From positions 1 to 55,863 of the forward strand of contig JAUCBJ010004100.1 of NCBI GenBank assembly GCA_032718475.1: 55,863 nt of DNA. The letters run 5' to 3'. Both the position numbers and the translations under genes were made by a program. The notes beneath the pieces were generated by a model. The model was not told where the DNA came from. It saw nothing but the letters and a program-made list of their open reading frames with translations, and made no database searches. Below, in pieces: positions 32,716 to 43,374 of this stretch (the first letter of the stretch is position 1; the number at the start of each line of letters is the position of its first letter). Origin of the DNA: Nemertoderma westbladi (Eukaryota > Xenacoelomorpha > Nemertodermatida > Nemertodermatidae).

Positions 32716-33305
32716 TACTCGAAATGAAATATTTTTTAAGTTGTCCCTTCTGGGCCACCATACATAATAGTTGGTTGCAAAGAGAGAAATTTCTTTAAAC
32801 ATAAAAGTAAGACAGTGGTTAAAAATGGCCAAATTAATTCACTTTTTTTACATTTTTATTCATACCCTGGTTGAAATTATAAAAGTTTTATCATAAATTT
32901 ATCATTAAAGTTTACCATGGCTTGTATTGGCTTTATAATAGTTTGAAATGTATCTACTATTAATTATTGTTATTAATATTTCACATGTACCAGTTAAACA
33001 TTTAAACTACCATACTCACTCAACAGGACAACAAATAAAGCAATAATTCCCAATGATTGGTTTTGGATAAACCACAAGGCAGGTAGAGCTAGCTTAATGA
33101 TTGTCAGTCAATAACATTACCACTGCAGAAAGCTTATATCCAAATTAGTTTATTCCTCAAAATATTAGGCTTATTATTTTTTGATGGGATTTCTGTGTAT
33201 TTGAATTGTCTAAGTTTTTACACTGAGGCATTAACAGACATAATAAGACAACAGGCAACCGTACCGGTATATTAAATTAATTATTTGAATATCATTACTA
33301 CATCG
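32716..33305. other. AT-rich DNA, nothing recognised
   Basis: No gene or repeat motif seen. Confidence 0.4.
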
Positions 33306-33309
33306 ACTG

Positions 33310-33680
33310 CATTTAGTACTGCGTTGATTATATTCCTATAAACCATACCTGGCTTCGCATATTGAATGCATCGATAGATATAAATATCGTCAGTCTGCGT
33401 TTAGGAAATATATTTAAATACAATACAGGACGAGCACAACGAGGCTTATAATGAAGACGAGTACTGCATTGACTATATTATCATATAAACCACCAGACTT
33501 CACATATTGAACGCATCCCTAGTTATTATTATTATTATAAAGATAGTCAGTCTGTGGTTAAGAAATATATTTAAATACAAAACAGGACGAGCGCAACGTT
33601 GCTTAATATAATGAAGACGAGTACTACGTTTATTATATTCCAATAAACCACCTGGCTTCGCATATTGAACGTGCGATTGG
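33310..33680. repeat. Tandem repeat, ~155-bp unit, two and a half copies
   Basis: Units starting near 33330, 33485 and 33635 share CCTGGCTTCGCATATTGAA, GAAATATATTTAAATACAA, CAGGACGAGCGCAACG and AATGAAGACGAGTAC. The CAGGACGAGCGCAACG block occurs inverted inside the 17239-17845 repeat. Confidence 0.85.
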
Positions 33681-34090
33681 AAGTAAGTTCGTGCCCTTCC
33701 GTGGGTGGTAGTATGTAGTGTATATGATAGTTATGTATTGGTGGGTGGGAAGGAGGGGGGGGGGGGGGGGGGGGGGGGGGTTGGGGGAGAGGTGCAGAAC
33801 TGAAATACTGATTTTGTGATACATTCGCTCAATTTTAATTTGTGTCTCATAACAGAGCCTCGTGCTACGCAAAGTCCTCACGAACGTGTTAAATGTTGGT
33901 TTAGGTTTTATGATGATGGATGGGGGATATGGCCGCATGGGGAAGACGAACTGGTTCTATTTTTAGAGTATCTGAATATTTGCCACCCCACTATTAAAGA
34001 TAAAGATACATTAGAAGAGTCCTACTGTAGCCTTCCGTTTCTGGATGTGTTAATAGCCAGGGCTCTATTGATTTTAAAGGTTGGGTGACT

Positions 34091-34296
34091 TCTTAGCACG
34101 CGAGTATTCTTAGCCCGCGGGTATTCTTAGCCCGTGAGTATTCTTAGCCCGTGAGTTAGTAAAGGAGCAGGTTAGTGAAGGAACAGGTTTTAGAGGCGTA
34201 TTGGGGGAACCAAAACAATAAACATTATTGTTTTGCAGGCTAAGAATACCCATAGGATAAGAATACTCGCGGGCTAAGAATACTCGCGTGCTAAGA
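34091..34296. mobile_element. Miniature inverted-repeat transposon with perfect long termini
   Basis: Ends are perfect inverted repeats for at least 28 bases, starting TCTTAGCACGCGAGTATTCT. Inside, the word TATTCTTAGCCCGYG is repeated three times at the left and about twice at the right. It interrupts the Penelope-like frame after LPFLDVLI. No clear target duplication, so the superfamily is unassigned. Confidence 0.85.
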
Positions 34297-35017
34297 GTTC
34301 CCGAGACCATCTCGAATTATATAATAAACCCACTAAAGATGATTACAGCCACCGCACCTTCCGCAGTTAAACGAGCTATACGAAATAGCTCTAGAGTTAA
34401 AGGAACAGGACGCAGTTTGGATAATATCATATACTTAGCAATAACGACTACCCCCCACATATAATTAACGCCCTTATACGTAATGAGGAAATGGGTACAG
34501 AACAACCGGAATACCACTTATAACACCCTGGATAATAAAGTTCCCTTAGTTTTATAATTTTATAACGAAGGATTGAAACAGGGCGTGGAACGCGCTATTA
34601 AGAACTCTCCAATAGGAAGCTCGGCAAGGTTGGTCTGTACACCTGGCACTAAACTCCGCCAACTTCTAATCCGATCCAGCCTACAACCCGAGAGGTGTCC
34701 TTCTACTGCCGGAACTATTTGCTACACGTGTAACAACGGAACGGTGTAACAAAATGTACAGTTAGAAACGCTGTCTATGAAATTAGGTGCACTGCCTGCA
34801 CCCAACACATAGAGAACTTTATTGGATAAACGGTTGGGCCCCTCTGCGAAAGGATAAACAAGCATACGAATTACGTGAGGTAAGGGAGTAGAAAGGAAGC
34901 TATAGGGGACCTACTTCTTAGACAAACACCCGGGGAATACTAATTACTCCAACCCATTTTCAGTACAAATTAAACGCTGGACAGACTGGACAGAACGTAA
35001 ATTAGCTGAGAAATTCT

Positions 35018-35257
35018 GAGACAGGGTGGGAATCTGGACGCAAATCCCATCTTGGCGAATTAATATTCAGCCTCAATGTTAAATTCTCTATTTAGGGAAA
35101 GGAGCAGGTTACAGTGGCACGTTATTTTAAACAATAAACTAAACACAATATATAACAGGTTACACTTTTATTTTTGAAAGTTATCGGCTGTTATTTGCGT
35201 CGAATTTCCCATGGAGAGGGATGAATTTTTATTGCGTCCAGTTTCCCATCCTATCTG
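35018..35257. mobile_element. hAT-like miniature element (240 bp) with 8-bp target duplication
   Basis: Flanked by GAAATTCT at 35010-35017 and 35258-35265. The uninterrupted Penelope-like copy at 25572 reads AGAAATTCTATATTAAAAG, confirming the empty site. Termini are ~26-base inverted repeats with four mismatches: the left starts GAGACAGGGTGGGAATCTGG, the right (reverse complement) CAGATAGGATGGGAAACTGG. An 8-bp duplication and CAGA-type ends are hAT features. No coding capacity. Relatives lie at 1255, 8508, 8732 and 35630. Confidence 0.9.
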
Positions 35258-35629
35258 GAAATTCTATATTAAAAGTGACAGACCAACACGGAACACTCAA
35301 TACCTAAAATAACACAATGCGGGGTGGTGAAAATTAACTTTATACAGTAGTTCCAGCTCCAATTTTCGGGGGGGGGGGGGGGGGGTAGGTAGGTAGAAAG
35401 AACCTAGATACCTACTGGTAGCAGTACACTTGTCATTGGTGCAGTAGTTGTCCTGTCAGTAGAATAAATAGTATTAGTTTCTAGTTATCCTTACAGGTTA
35501 GACACATATTTGATTAATCCTGCTTGATATAGGCCTGTTGGCTGAAATATAGCATTATTGTAATATATCGATTACGTGATTAAGACCATACTAAACTAAC
35601 TTTATTATGATTACTCCCGTAACCCGGGC

Positions 35630-35725
35630 GATGAATTTTCTTAGAATAAAATAATTTTATCTTTGCTGTTATTTGCAACAATGTTCCCCTGGAGAGCGAT
35701 ACAGTTTTATTGCATCCGGAGTCTC
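35630..35725 (+). mobile_element. hAT-like miniature element, right-end fragment
   Basis: TTTTATCTTTGCTGTTATTT, CCCCTGGAGAGCGATACAG, TTTTATTGCATCCGGAGTCT and a CTACCCTTACCTG end match the right half of the 35018 element. The left half is missing. Confidence 0.6.
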
Positions 35726-36029
35726 TACCCTTACCTGACCGTGACCATACTCACTACACATCTGTTAGGGTTGATGTTAAAATGGAGATTTTAATTAAAT
35801 TATTAATTAAATTGACTTAATTTAGATTTGCTAGTGCGACCTAAGTGTAATGTTAATAAAATACCCAGTTACAGGCCACGGTTTACAATTGCTTTCCTTG
35901 ATCAGATGAAAAGTAGTCTGCTAGCATGTCCTGCATTTCCAGAACAAATGCAGTAGGACATGAACCCGCAAAGCGTGCGGTGCTTCTTAACCCTATTTAA
36001 CCCGGGGTGGTTGGAATTCATATAAATTG

Positions 36030-36915
36030 ATTTAGAAATTTCAAACTTGTTTTTTTTCGATGGGTGCCAAATTTTGGTGCCAGCACCAAATTTTGAAAAA
36101 AGTCAATTTTGTAAATTGATTGTTTGAAACTTGTTTTTTTACGCAATTGGGGTTTTTTGGGGTTCTGGATTCGATGAAATATATACGAGTTGCACCAAGC
36201 GTATCAAACTTGTATTTTTCGGTGCTGTGTGCCAATTTTGGTGCTAGCACGAAATTTTGAAAATCCATTCAATATATAAAATTGCTTGTGACAATTTATT
36301 TCTTGCGTTTTAGAGGTTTATGGCTGTTCTGAATTCAATGGAAAATATAATTATCGAACTAGACATCTCAAACTTGTATTTTTCGGATGTGGGTGCAAAA
36401 TGTGGTGCTAGCACCAAATTTTGAAAACCATCAAATATATCAATTGATTGTGTCACCTTGTTTCTTGCGTTATACGGGTTTGTGATGGTTCTGAATTCAA
36501 TGGAATCAGTAAAAATTTCATAAGAGTTCTCAAACTTGTATTTTTCGCCGGTGGATGAAAATTGTTGTGCCAGCACCAAATTTTGGAAAATATGATATAT
36601 GTAATTGATAAGTAGATAGTATCACCTTGTTTCTTGTGTTATACGGGTTTATGAGGGTCCTGAATCCGATGGAATCAATAAAAACAGCACTGGACATCGC
36701 AAACTTGTACTTTTTGGTGATGGGTACGAAATTTCGTGCTAGCACCATAATTTGCCAAATTACGCCGAAAAATACAAGTAGCAATGATCTGGCATATTAG
36801 AAATGTATTCCATTAGAATCAGCGCCCTCGAAAACCTGAAAATGTGAATTTATAGCATCGTATAAGTGAATTAAAAATTTTGTGTTCCAACTGAAAAGTG
36901 CTGGTTACTTGTTTT
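36030..36915 (-). repeat. Array of ~162-bp diverged units
   Basis: The core CAAACTTGTATTTTTCGG recurs at 36046, 36207, 36369, 36531 and 36699, i.e. every 161-168 bases. Each core is followed by GGGTGCNAAATTTNGTGCTAGCACCAAATTTTG and later TTGTTTCTTGCGTTATACGGG. Because 162 is a multiple of three, long minus-strand frames persist, but they have no recognisable domain. At 36766 an inverted unit (CCGAAAAATACAAGTAGCA) closes the array. Related units lie at 43375-44160 in the opposite orientation. Confidence 0.85.
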
Positions 36916-37219
36916 TTTCATTTTTTTCTTACGCAGAGAGGACTAAACAGCCATTTGTAGTAATCATATCATTTTTAAATATTTTCCAATGTATTTTCCT
37001 CCCCAGAAAACCTGTATTGAAAAATAATTAGCCGAAAATGTAACTTTCAAATTTTGTGAAAATTGTGCACTACTTGTAATTTTGGTGATGCAATATAACC
37101 ACCCCAGTATATTTTTTCGAAATTTTTTTTTTCGGTCGGATCCAGACAAGTGATACCTACGTACAAACAAAAAATCAGACGTTTTCGTAAATATTTGTAG
37201 ATTTTAGAGGGCGGGGGGT

Positions 37220-37258
37220 GGGGGGGGGGGGGGGGGGGTCAATATGACCCCCCCCCCC
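37220..37258. repeat. G19 and C11 separated by a short palindrome
   Basis: G run 37220-37238, then TCAATATGA, then C run 37248-37258. The whole forms an inverted repeat able to fold back. Confidence 0.9.
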
Positions 37259-37326
37259 GGTATTTGTACAACATTTTATAGCCCGGTACTAATAGGGTTA
37301 AAGTGCCAGTACCATGTCTCCAGTCA

Positions 37327-38502
37327 CCAGGCCGAACGAACAATACCAACATCATTTTTGTTATCCACGAAGTTCGATGGACAATAACGTTTGTTAATAT
37401 CCCTTTTCTTTAATAAGTCGTGAAGACAGCATATTGCCTTAACTCTATTGTCCACATTGCTGGGTGTTGCAATAATTGCCTGAAGAAGTATTCGCAATCT
37501 AGCCGCCATTATTCCAAAAACATTCTCTATAATTCGCCGTGCTCGAGACAAGCGGTAGTTAAAAGCCCTCTTTTTAAGCTCTAAGTTACTTCCTGCATAT
37601 GGTTTCAACAAATATGATTAAGAGGAAAAGCATCGTTTCCTAAGAGGAAGTAAGGGAGAGTTTGTCTTATACCTGAAATAGTACGTTCTATCAGCAGTTC
37701 TATGTTTTGTGACACCAGACCCGTTCCTAGTGCTGCTGATGATGAAAATGCACCAGCATCACCTGCACGTCCATATGCTCCAATATCTATATAGATTAAA
37801 ACAGTAGTTTGCCTCGCATGATGCAAGCAATAGCACACAAAAAATCCCTTGTAGTTATTGACTTTCCAATACGGAAACTTGGGAAATTGTCTGTTGTGAG
37901 TCTGCTGTAGCTAAGTAACGAAGTGTCACATCAAGACATTCAGGGGGTGTAATAGCTACATCGTGATTGTTTAATAAGTTGGGTTCTATTAGGTTGACAA
38001 GGAAATCAAATGTTTTTACGTTCATTCTGAAGTAACGAAAGAATATTTCGGTATCATTGTTCCTCATATCTTGAACGAGTTTGTGGAACTCACCAAAAAA
38101 TAGACAGCGAAAATGCGTTTTACCTGCCTTTTACGCCTCCTTCTAGCTATCAGTAGTAAGGCCAATTGCCTAGCCATGGTGAAATACCATAGTAATAATG
38201 TAAATATCCAAAATAAAAACTATCATGAATAAAAACTAATATGAATTCACGAATAAGATACAGAATAAATAACATCCAGTAAAATACGGCAACAAATTAT
38301 AAATAATAAATAGGTAGTCATTTTAAGTACTGTAGGTGGACTTTACTATATTGTGAACGATAGAGTGATAAGAGATTATAGTGATTTAGCTCTTATCACT
38401 AAAAGCGTATCTCTAATCGCTTATCTCTTAACTTTTAATACCTATAGCTTATCACGTATCTCTTATCGCTTATCTCTTATGTCTCAATTGTGAACCAGGC
38501 TT
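37327..38502 (-). pseudogene. Harbinger (PIF) transposase, broken, with one terminal repeat
   Basis: On the minus strand the N-terminal part (38067-37870) reads FFRYFRMNVKTFDFLVNLIE and ECLDVTLRYLATADSQQTIS. The next segment (37870-37606) contains KVNNYKGFF, YIDIGAYGRAGDAGAF and YFLLGNDAFPL (second catalytic Asp). The last (37611-37327) contains KPYAGSNLELKKRAFNYRLS and ARRIIENVFGIMAARLRIL (catalytic Glu). The part carrying the first Asp (DGKH-type) is deleted, and two frame changes occur. At 38486-38502, TCAATTGTGAACCAGGCTT matches the AGCCTGGTTCACAAT-type ends of Harbinger elements, next to TAA. The other end is not recognised. Confidence 0.82.
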
Positions 38503-38509
38503 AATAAGT

Positions 38510-39100
38510 TACAGTTTAACATCAGCAGTGATTATGTATACAACAGTAGAAATGCAGCAGTCTGACCGAATTGAGTCAAGAAAATTTTAATGAAGATATT
38601 AGATCGTATATCATAATGCTCAAATCCGGAAACAAATTATTATTGCTCCAACAGTTCCACCGCTCATTTGTGACACTAACAATTTTCTCATAATTTCAAC
38701 AGAATGAGTATTGATCTGAAATGATAGGAAATATGACACGTATAAAACCAGGTAGCTTAATTGAATTATTTATACCTCGCTCATTGCCAATTCCATCTCA
38801 TCGAAGATATTTAAAACTCTCTAGCCAAGCGTTTTTTATTAAATGTTCAGAGTGTAGTGCCATTGTTGAATTGTGATAGGGGAACACTATATACAGCCAA
38901 GACTGTTACGTTCTCCACTGGTGATATCCTCCGCAATGCACTGGCAGTGAAACGTTTATTGAAACTGCCATCAGAAACAGAATCCACATCTTCTAAAATC
39001 TCTATATCTCATAAAATATAATCTTCAGCAACTAGGATTGTAACATTATCCCAAAAATATCACCTTCACCAACATTAACTTCTTTGTCCAGTATAATCTG
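38510..39100. other. AT-rich DNA, nothing recognised
   Basis: No motif seen between the Harbinger end and the target site of the RTE-like LINE. Confidence 0.4.
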
Positions 39101-39514
39101 TTTCTTTGATGATTCAATGGGCAGGTCAGGTATTCTAGGTCATTGATCAAGAAAATTTGCCACCTCCATGCAGCATAAAGGAGGTGCCACCTGTAGCTGC
39201 ATAGACCCTCTTACTAGGGCAAATCTGGTCCTGTAACTAGGACCCCCTTCGTTCTGGGATAAGGACGCCCTTGGTCCTGGATTAAGGACCCATATACTTG
39301 GCTGCAGGGGTATATGGCCTGACCAGGCAGATGGTGATCTACCAATGGCTGGTCAGGAGTAGAGTGTTCTCATGTCCACTCTGAGAGCACTTCACTGCGA
39401 CCTGCACCTGGCAGCAAGGGTACAGGGCATGGCCCAGCAGATGAGCTGCAACAGCCAATGGTGGGTCATGTGCGCCAGAGTAGATATGGGTGATGGGCCT
39501 CATATCTGACTCCA

Positions 39515-41317
39515 TTGCGACACCCACCCTGTGGAATGGCAAACCAGGGTGTGGTATTTGCCCCGAGAGCTGACTCGGCAAAAAAGCACCCCCCAACCCC
39601 CACTATGGATTACATTTGCAATGCGGAGGTCGGGCCACTAGAGGCCAGTGGAATTACCGGACACAATCGGCCTCACAGGCGTCAGTTAACTCCTGACCGA
39701 CTGCCTGTCTCACCCCCTACTGGAGAGAGAGCAGCCAACAATTCTTTGAGTCCCTTTCCTGATGACCTTTCTGGCCGAAACCCTGGGTCACCAGGGAGGC
39801 CAGATTGTGATGGGGAGAGGGATTCTGGAGTTGGAGGCTACTCTCATGTTCCACCCCGACCAACAAAGCCATTGGTGAATCTGAGGCAAGTTACTAGACT
39901 AGCCTCAGTAAACACCCTAACACTCGGGTCCCCAATGCGACAAGGTGAGCTGACTGCCTTGGCAGATAAGCTTTTTCTTAGAGCAGTGGGTGTTCAAGAG
40001 CACCGAATGCAGACTGGACAGACTGATGAGGTTCTGATTGAGGACATGGGGGGCGGTTGGCGACTCGCCCTCACGTCAGCAGATGATAGTGGCAATGGTG
40101 GAATTGGTCTATTGATGAATCCAACTGCACATGCAGCATTGGACAAAATAGACCAAATCTCTAACCGCATCATCCGTTGCCACTTCTCATGTTCTGGAAG
40201 ACTGGCTAAGAAGTTTCCTAAGGTGGTTCTGATTGTGTGCTACTCTCCAACTAGTGTTGCCCCTGTAGAGGAGGTGGAAAATTTCTACCACAATCTACAA
40301 GCAGCAACTGATGGAGTGGATCAGCATGCATTCTTAACATTCCTGGGAGACTTTAATGCAAGTCTGCATCAATCACCTACATCGCCCTGGTTCTATAGCA
40401 ATAGTGTTAACCGAAATTCTGTCCATCTTCAGGATTTTATCTCTGGAAATGGATTGTTTTCGGCTGGAACCCAGTTCAAGAAGCGAACTGGAAAGCTATG
40501 GACTCATAGTGGACCCAGTGGTCACAAGTCCCAGATAGACCATATTCTGTTTCGTAGGAAATACAGAAGCTCTATACAAGACTGTAATGTATTTACACTT
40601 CGACCCTTCTCCAGTGATCACCGCCTTATTGTGGCCAAGGTAAGACTTAGTCTGCGTGCTAGCAGAACAACGAAATCTGCCTTGCCGCGGCATGACTGGT
40701 CCTCTTTGTTGCAACAGCCAAGTGTGAGATCCAGCTTCACACTACAGCTGAGCAACAGGTATGAGGCTCTTGCCTCTGAGGCGGCAGATCACTGTGAGGG
40801 CTATACTGCCTTTACAGAAGCAGTTAAGTTAGCAGCTGCAGAAACAGTTCCTGTATACCCTCGAAACAGGAAAAGGGCCCCCTGGACTGACAACAAAATT
40901 CAGAAGTGCCGAAATGACCTTCATAAGGCGCAGAAAGAGTCCCAACTCAAACAGACTACAGCGGCCAAGAATGCAGTTAAGGCTGCATCTAGGTCCCTGA
41001 ACAGGCAGTACTCTGTTAATCTACAGGAGCTAATAAACCAACAGGTTGATGCCATCAATGATGCTGACGACAGCAGGCAATCATCCCAGGCATGGAAATC
41101 GATCAATTTGCTTACTGGGCGGAAAAGCCAACCAACCACCAAGGTTAAGGCTGAATCACCAGCCGATCGCCTCAATGGTTGGAAAGCCCACTTTGAAAAG
41201 CTCCTAAATAATGACAGGGTATTGCCTGATAACTTTATAGAAATAAAAGTGTCTGAGTCTGTACTCCCAGATATTCCCATTGGCGATATCTCCTTTTCTA
41301 GCAAATGTCATGGGTGA
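39515..41317 (+). pseudogene. RTE-like LINE ORF, 5' part: APE endonuclease and linker
   Basis: 600 codons to a stop created by the self-insertion. After a Pro-rich, low-conservation N terminus of ~125 residues, the AP-endonuclease-like domain carries RLASVNTLTL (Asn), AVGVQEHRM (Glu), FLGDFNASL (Asp/Asn), KSQIDHILFRRKYR (Asp) and FSSDHRLIVAK (Asp-His), all catalytic positions intact. A linker follows with a PVYPRNRKRAPWTDNKIQKC stretch. The start may be internal (Met31, or none needed), since the first 120 residues show no domain. This enzyme nicks target DNA to prime reverse transcription. Confidence 0.9.
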
Positions 41318-41406
41318 TAGGGAGTTGTGGCGGTGCAATTTTGTTGACAAGCCGGCACAGCATTCTTAAAAATGCAGCTGCAATGCAGCATGCCGATCCT
41401 AGTAGT
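41297..41406 (+). mobile_element. Self-insertion: 109-bp fragment of the LINE's own 3' end
   Basis: Starts CTAGCAAATGTCATGGG near 41298 and ends GATCCTAGTAG. It is identical by eye over ~108 bases to 42884-42991, the C-terminal codons plus 3'UTR of the same element. The target sequence TATCTCCTTT is present on both sides (41287-41296 and 41406-41415), and the undisrupted copy at 54251-54290 shows the empty site. It introduces a premature stop at 41315 and a frameshift. Confidence 0.93.
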
Positions 41407-41415
41407 ATCTCCTTT

Positions 41416-42954
41416 GCAGAAGTGAAGGCTGCTGCAAAGAGCATTAAGACCAATCGTGCCAGTGGAGTAGATGATGTTCCCCCTGAGGTCTTTAAAATAC
41501 CTGAGTGTTTAAAGCTCATCTATCCCATCATAGTAGACATGTACCGAACAACAAGAGTCCCACAAGAAATGAAAGCAAATAAGTTGGTGCCAGTTCCCAA
41601 GAAGGGCAACCTAACACTCTATGGTTCTTTTCGGGGAATCTCATTGATCTCGATTGCTGCAAAGCTATACAATAGAATTATATTAAATCGCATCAGGGAT
41701 CCCATTGAGAGACTGCTCCGTGGAAATCAGAATGGGTTCCGTAAAGGTCATGGGACCATGGAGCCCATTTTGGCACTTAGAAGGATAATTGAAGAGTTAT
41801 CAAAAAAGAAAGACAGGCATCTGGCTGTTATCTTTGTTGACTTCTTCAAGGCCTTTGATTCAGTCTCTCGCTCACGTCTGTTCAGCATACTTTCATTATA
41901 TGGGATTCCTGATGAAATTATTGCAGCAATCAGATCAGTATACGATGGTTCGACAACATTTGTGTCTACTATTGACGGTGACACAGAACCATTTGAAGTG
42001 TTATGGGGCGTCCTCCAGGGAGACACACTTGCACCATTCTTGTTCATAATTGTTGTTGACTATGTTCTACGCATCATGTCCTTAGATCATCATAATGATG
42101 ATGGGGTGATGATAGCTCCACCTACTGGCTCCAGAAGTCGAGGAAATCCTGCCAAGTACCTAACTGATCTAGACTTTGCTGATGACTTAGGAGTACTCTC
42201 AGAATCACTAGAGGGAGCCCAATGGCTCCTCAGCTCATTAGAACATGATGCTTCTAGTGTTCTTCTTTTTATTAACTCCAGAAAGACCAAAATTTTGACA
42301 GTTAACTTTGAAAGTCCTCAGCAAGTCTCTGATCGGATGAGCATAAGCTCAAAAGATGGTATGCTTGAGCATGTGGATGACTTCTGTTACCTGGGATCAT
42401 GGATCCGGAAGTCAGGTGAGGACCTTCGAATACGTAAGGGAAAGGCATGGGCAGCCTTGAATAGGCTTTCCAGGATTTGGAAGTCACCGAGAATTAATCA
42501 GAAACTTAAGGTCCGGTTATTTAGAGCAGCAGTAGTTCCAGTACTCCTCTATGGGAGTCCATGCTGGGCTCTAACTGCTGAGGACACCAAATCTCTGTAC
42601 GGCACATTCACAAGAATGCTACGCCGGCTTCATTGTGTCAAGTGCAATGCACACATCTCCAACCAGACACTATATAACATTGGAGGTGTCTCATTGGTTC
42701 CCCCAAGCTTGACACTAGAACAAAATCGCCTCCGCTTTGCAGGACATTGCTTTCGCCGTGAGGACCAGCCAGTGCATACTCTTGTACTTTGGCAGCCTCA
42801 TGGAGTGAATAAGCATGGTGGACAGCCCATGACTTTCTTGAGACGCATTTTAAAGGACACTGGCCTTGAAGATGCGGATGATCTAGCAAATGTCATGGGT
42901 GATAGGGAGTTGTGGCGGTGCAATTTTGTTGACAAGCCGGCACAGCATTCTTAA
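41416..42954 (+). pseudogene. RTE-like LINE ORF, 3' part: reverse transcriptase and C-terminal domain
   Basis: Open for about 510 codons after the insertion. RT motifs: VPVPKKGNLTLYGSFRGISL, NQNGFRKGHGTMEPILALRR, AVIFVDFFKAFDSVSRSRL (catalytic Asp), GVLQGDTLAPFLFIIVVDYV and YLTDLDFADDLGVL (catalytic Asp pair). It is followed by thumb/connection segments (DDFCYLGSWIRKSGED) and a C terminus with NRLRFAGHCFRREDQPVHTL, ending ...DKPAQHS. All catalytic residues are intact; without the insertion the whole would be one ~1100-residue polyprotein. An ATG at 41305 inside the insert could start translation of this half but adds only insert-derived residues. Confidence 0.9.
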
Positions 42955-43012
42955 AAATGCAGCTGCAATGCAGCATGCCGATCCTAGTAGTAGTAGTAGT
43001 AGTTTCTTTGAT

Positions 43013-43374
43013 TGGCGTAAATATGTGGTGAGAAAATCTAAAATTGTGACACTTCAAGTTTCAGTCCAAGGAAATATTATAATTTATTGTACTGGCTGGA
43101 TCAAACACAGAAGCCAAATTCATGGTGTTAGCAAAACCGTACTGTGGTAGCGTAATTCTTTCATTGGTTCTGAATCATACAGACATATAATGCAATGTTT
43201 CATTGATACATAGATCTATCACATCCCCATTGAAAATGTTTATACAAGTTATAACAGATTATTACTTCCCAGAATTATTACACAGAATGGGTGTCTCTAC
43301 AGAGGCAGCAATGAAATTGTAATTATATTTTAGAAATTTCTTAGATCTCCGCTTAAAATTTCAAATTTTTATGG
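43013..43374. other. AT-rich DNA after the LINE, nothing recognised
   Basis: No gene motif seen. Confidence 0.4.

Larger units (their letters stand above)
33855..35610 (+). mobile_element. Penelope-like element, 5'-truncated, with two nested insertions (copy 2)
   Basis: RT fragment (33855-34085): PRATQSPHERVKCWFRFYDD, IWPHGEDEL, FLEYLNICHPTIK and LPFLDVLI. These match the RT catalytic region of Penelope-like elements, with the YxDD Tyr-Asp-Asp present in altered form. After the miniature transposon at 34091-34296, a GIY-YIG endonuclease region is visible at ~34600-34890: CTPGTKLRQLLIRSSLQPERCP, CTVRNAVYEIRCTACTQHI, and then FIG, a stop, and TVGPLCERINKHTNYV. The C-terminal tail is split by a hAT-like element at 35018. 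The 3'UTR carries G18 at 35368-35385. Multiple frameshifts and stops; the protein is dead. Confidence 0.82.
39111..43002 (+). mobile_element. Nearly full-length RTE-like LINE with target duplications and a self-insertion
   Basis: Flanked by TTTCTTTGAT at 39101-39110 and 43003-43012. A GC-richer 5'UTR (39111-~39514) is followed by one long endonuclease-RT reading frame and a short 3'UTR ending in a (TAG)n tail (42985-43002). The frame is interrupted only by a 119-base insertion (41297-41415) that shifts it by two. Apart from that insertion, endonuclease and RT motifs are complete. Other copies lie at 29601-29902 and 53044-54811. Confidence 0.93.

Noticed and set aside
32365-32761. Frames encoding FFYFTTNK-type repeats
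   Set aside because: Translation of the AT-rich hairpin array; low complexity, no domain.
36041-36784. Overlapping minus-strand frames suggesting a repeat protein
   Set aside because: Frames stay open only because the repeat period is a multiple of three and the DNA is AT-rich. No start, no domain, and the cores are shared with a non-coding array at 43 kb.
41305-41415. ATG at 41305 as the true start of a separate RT gene
   Set aside because: The ATG and first ~34 codons come from the inserted 3' end. The RT is the continuation of the upstream endonuclease frame.
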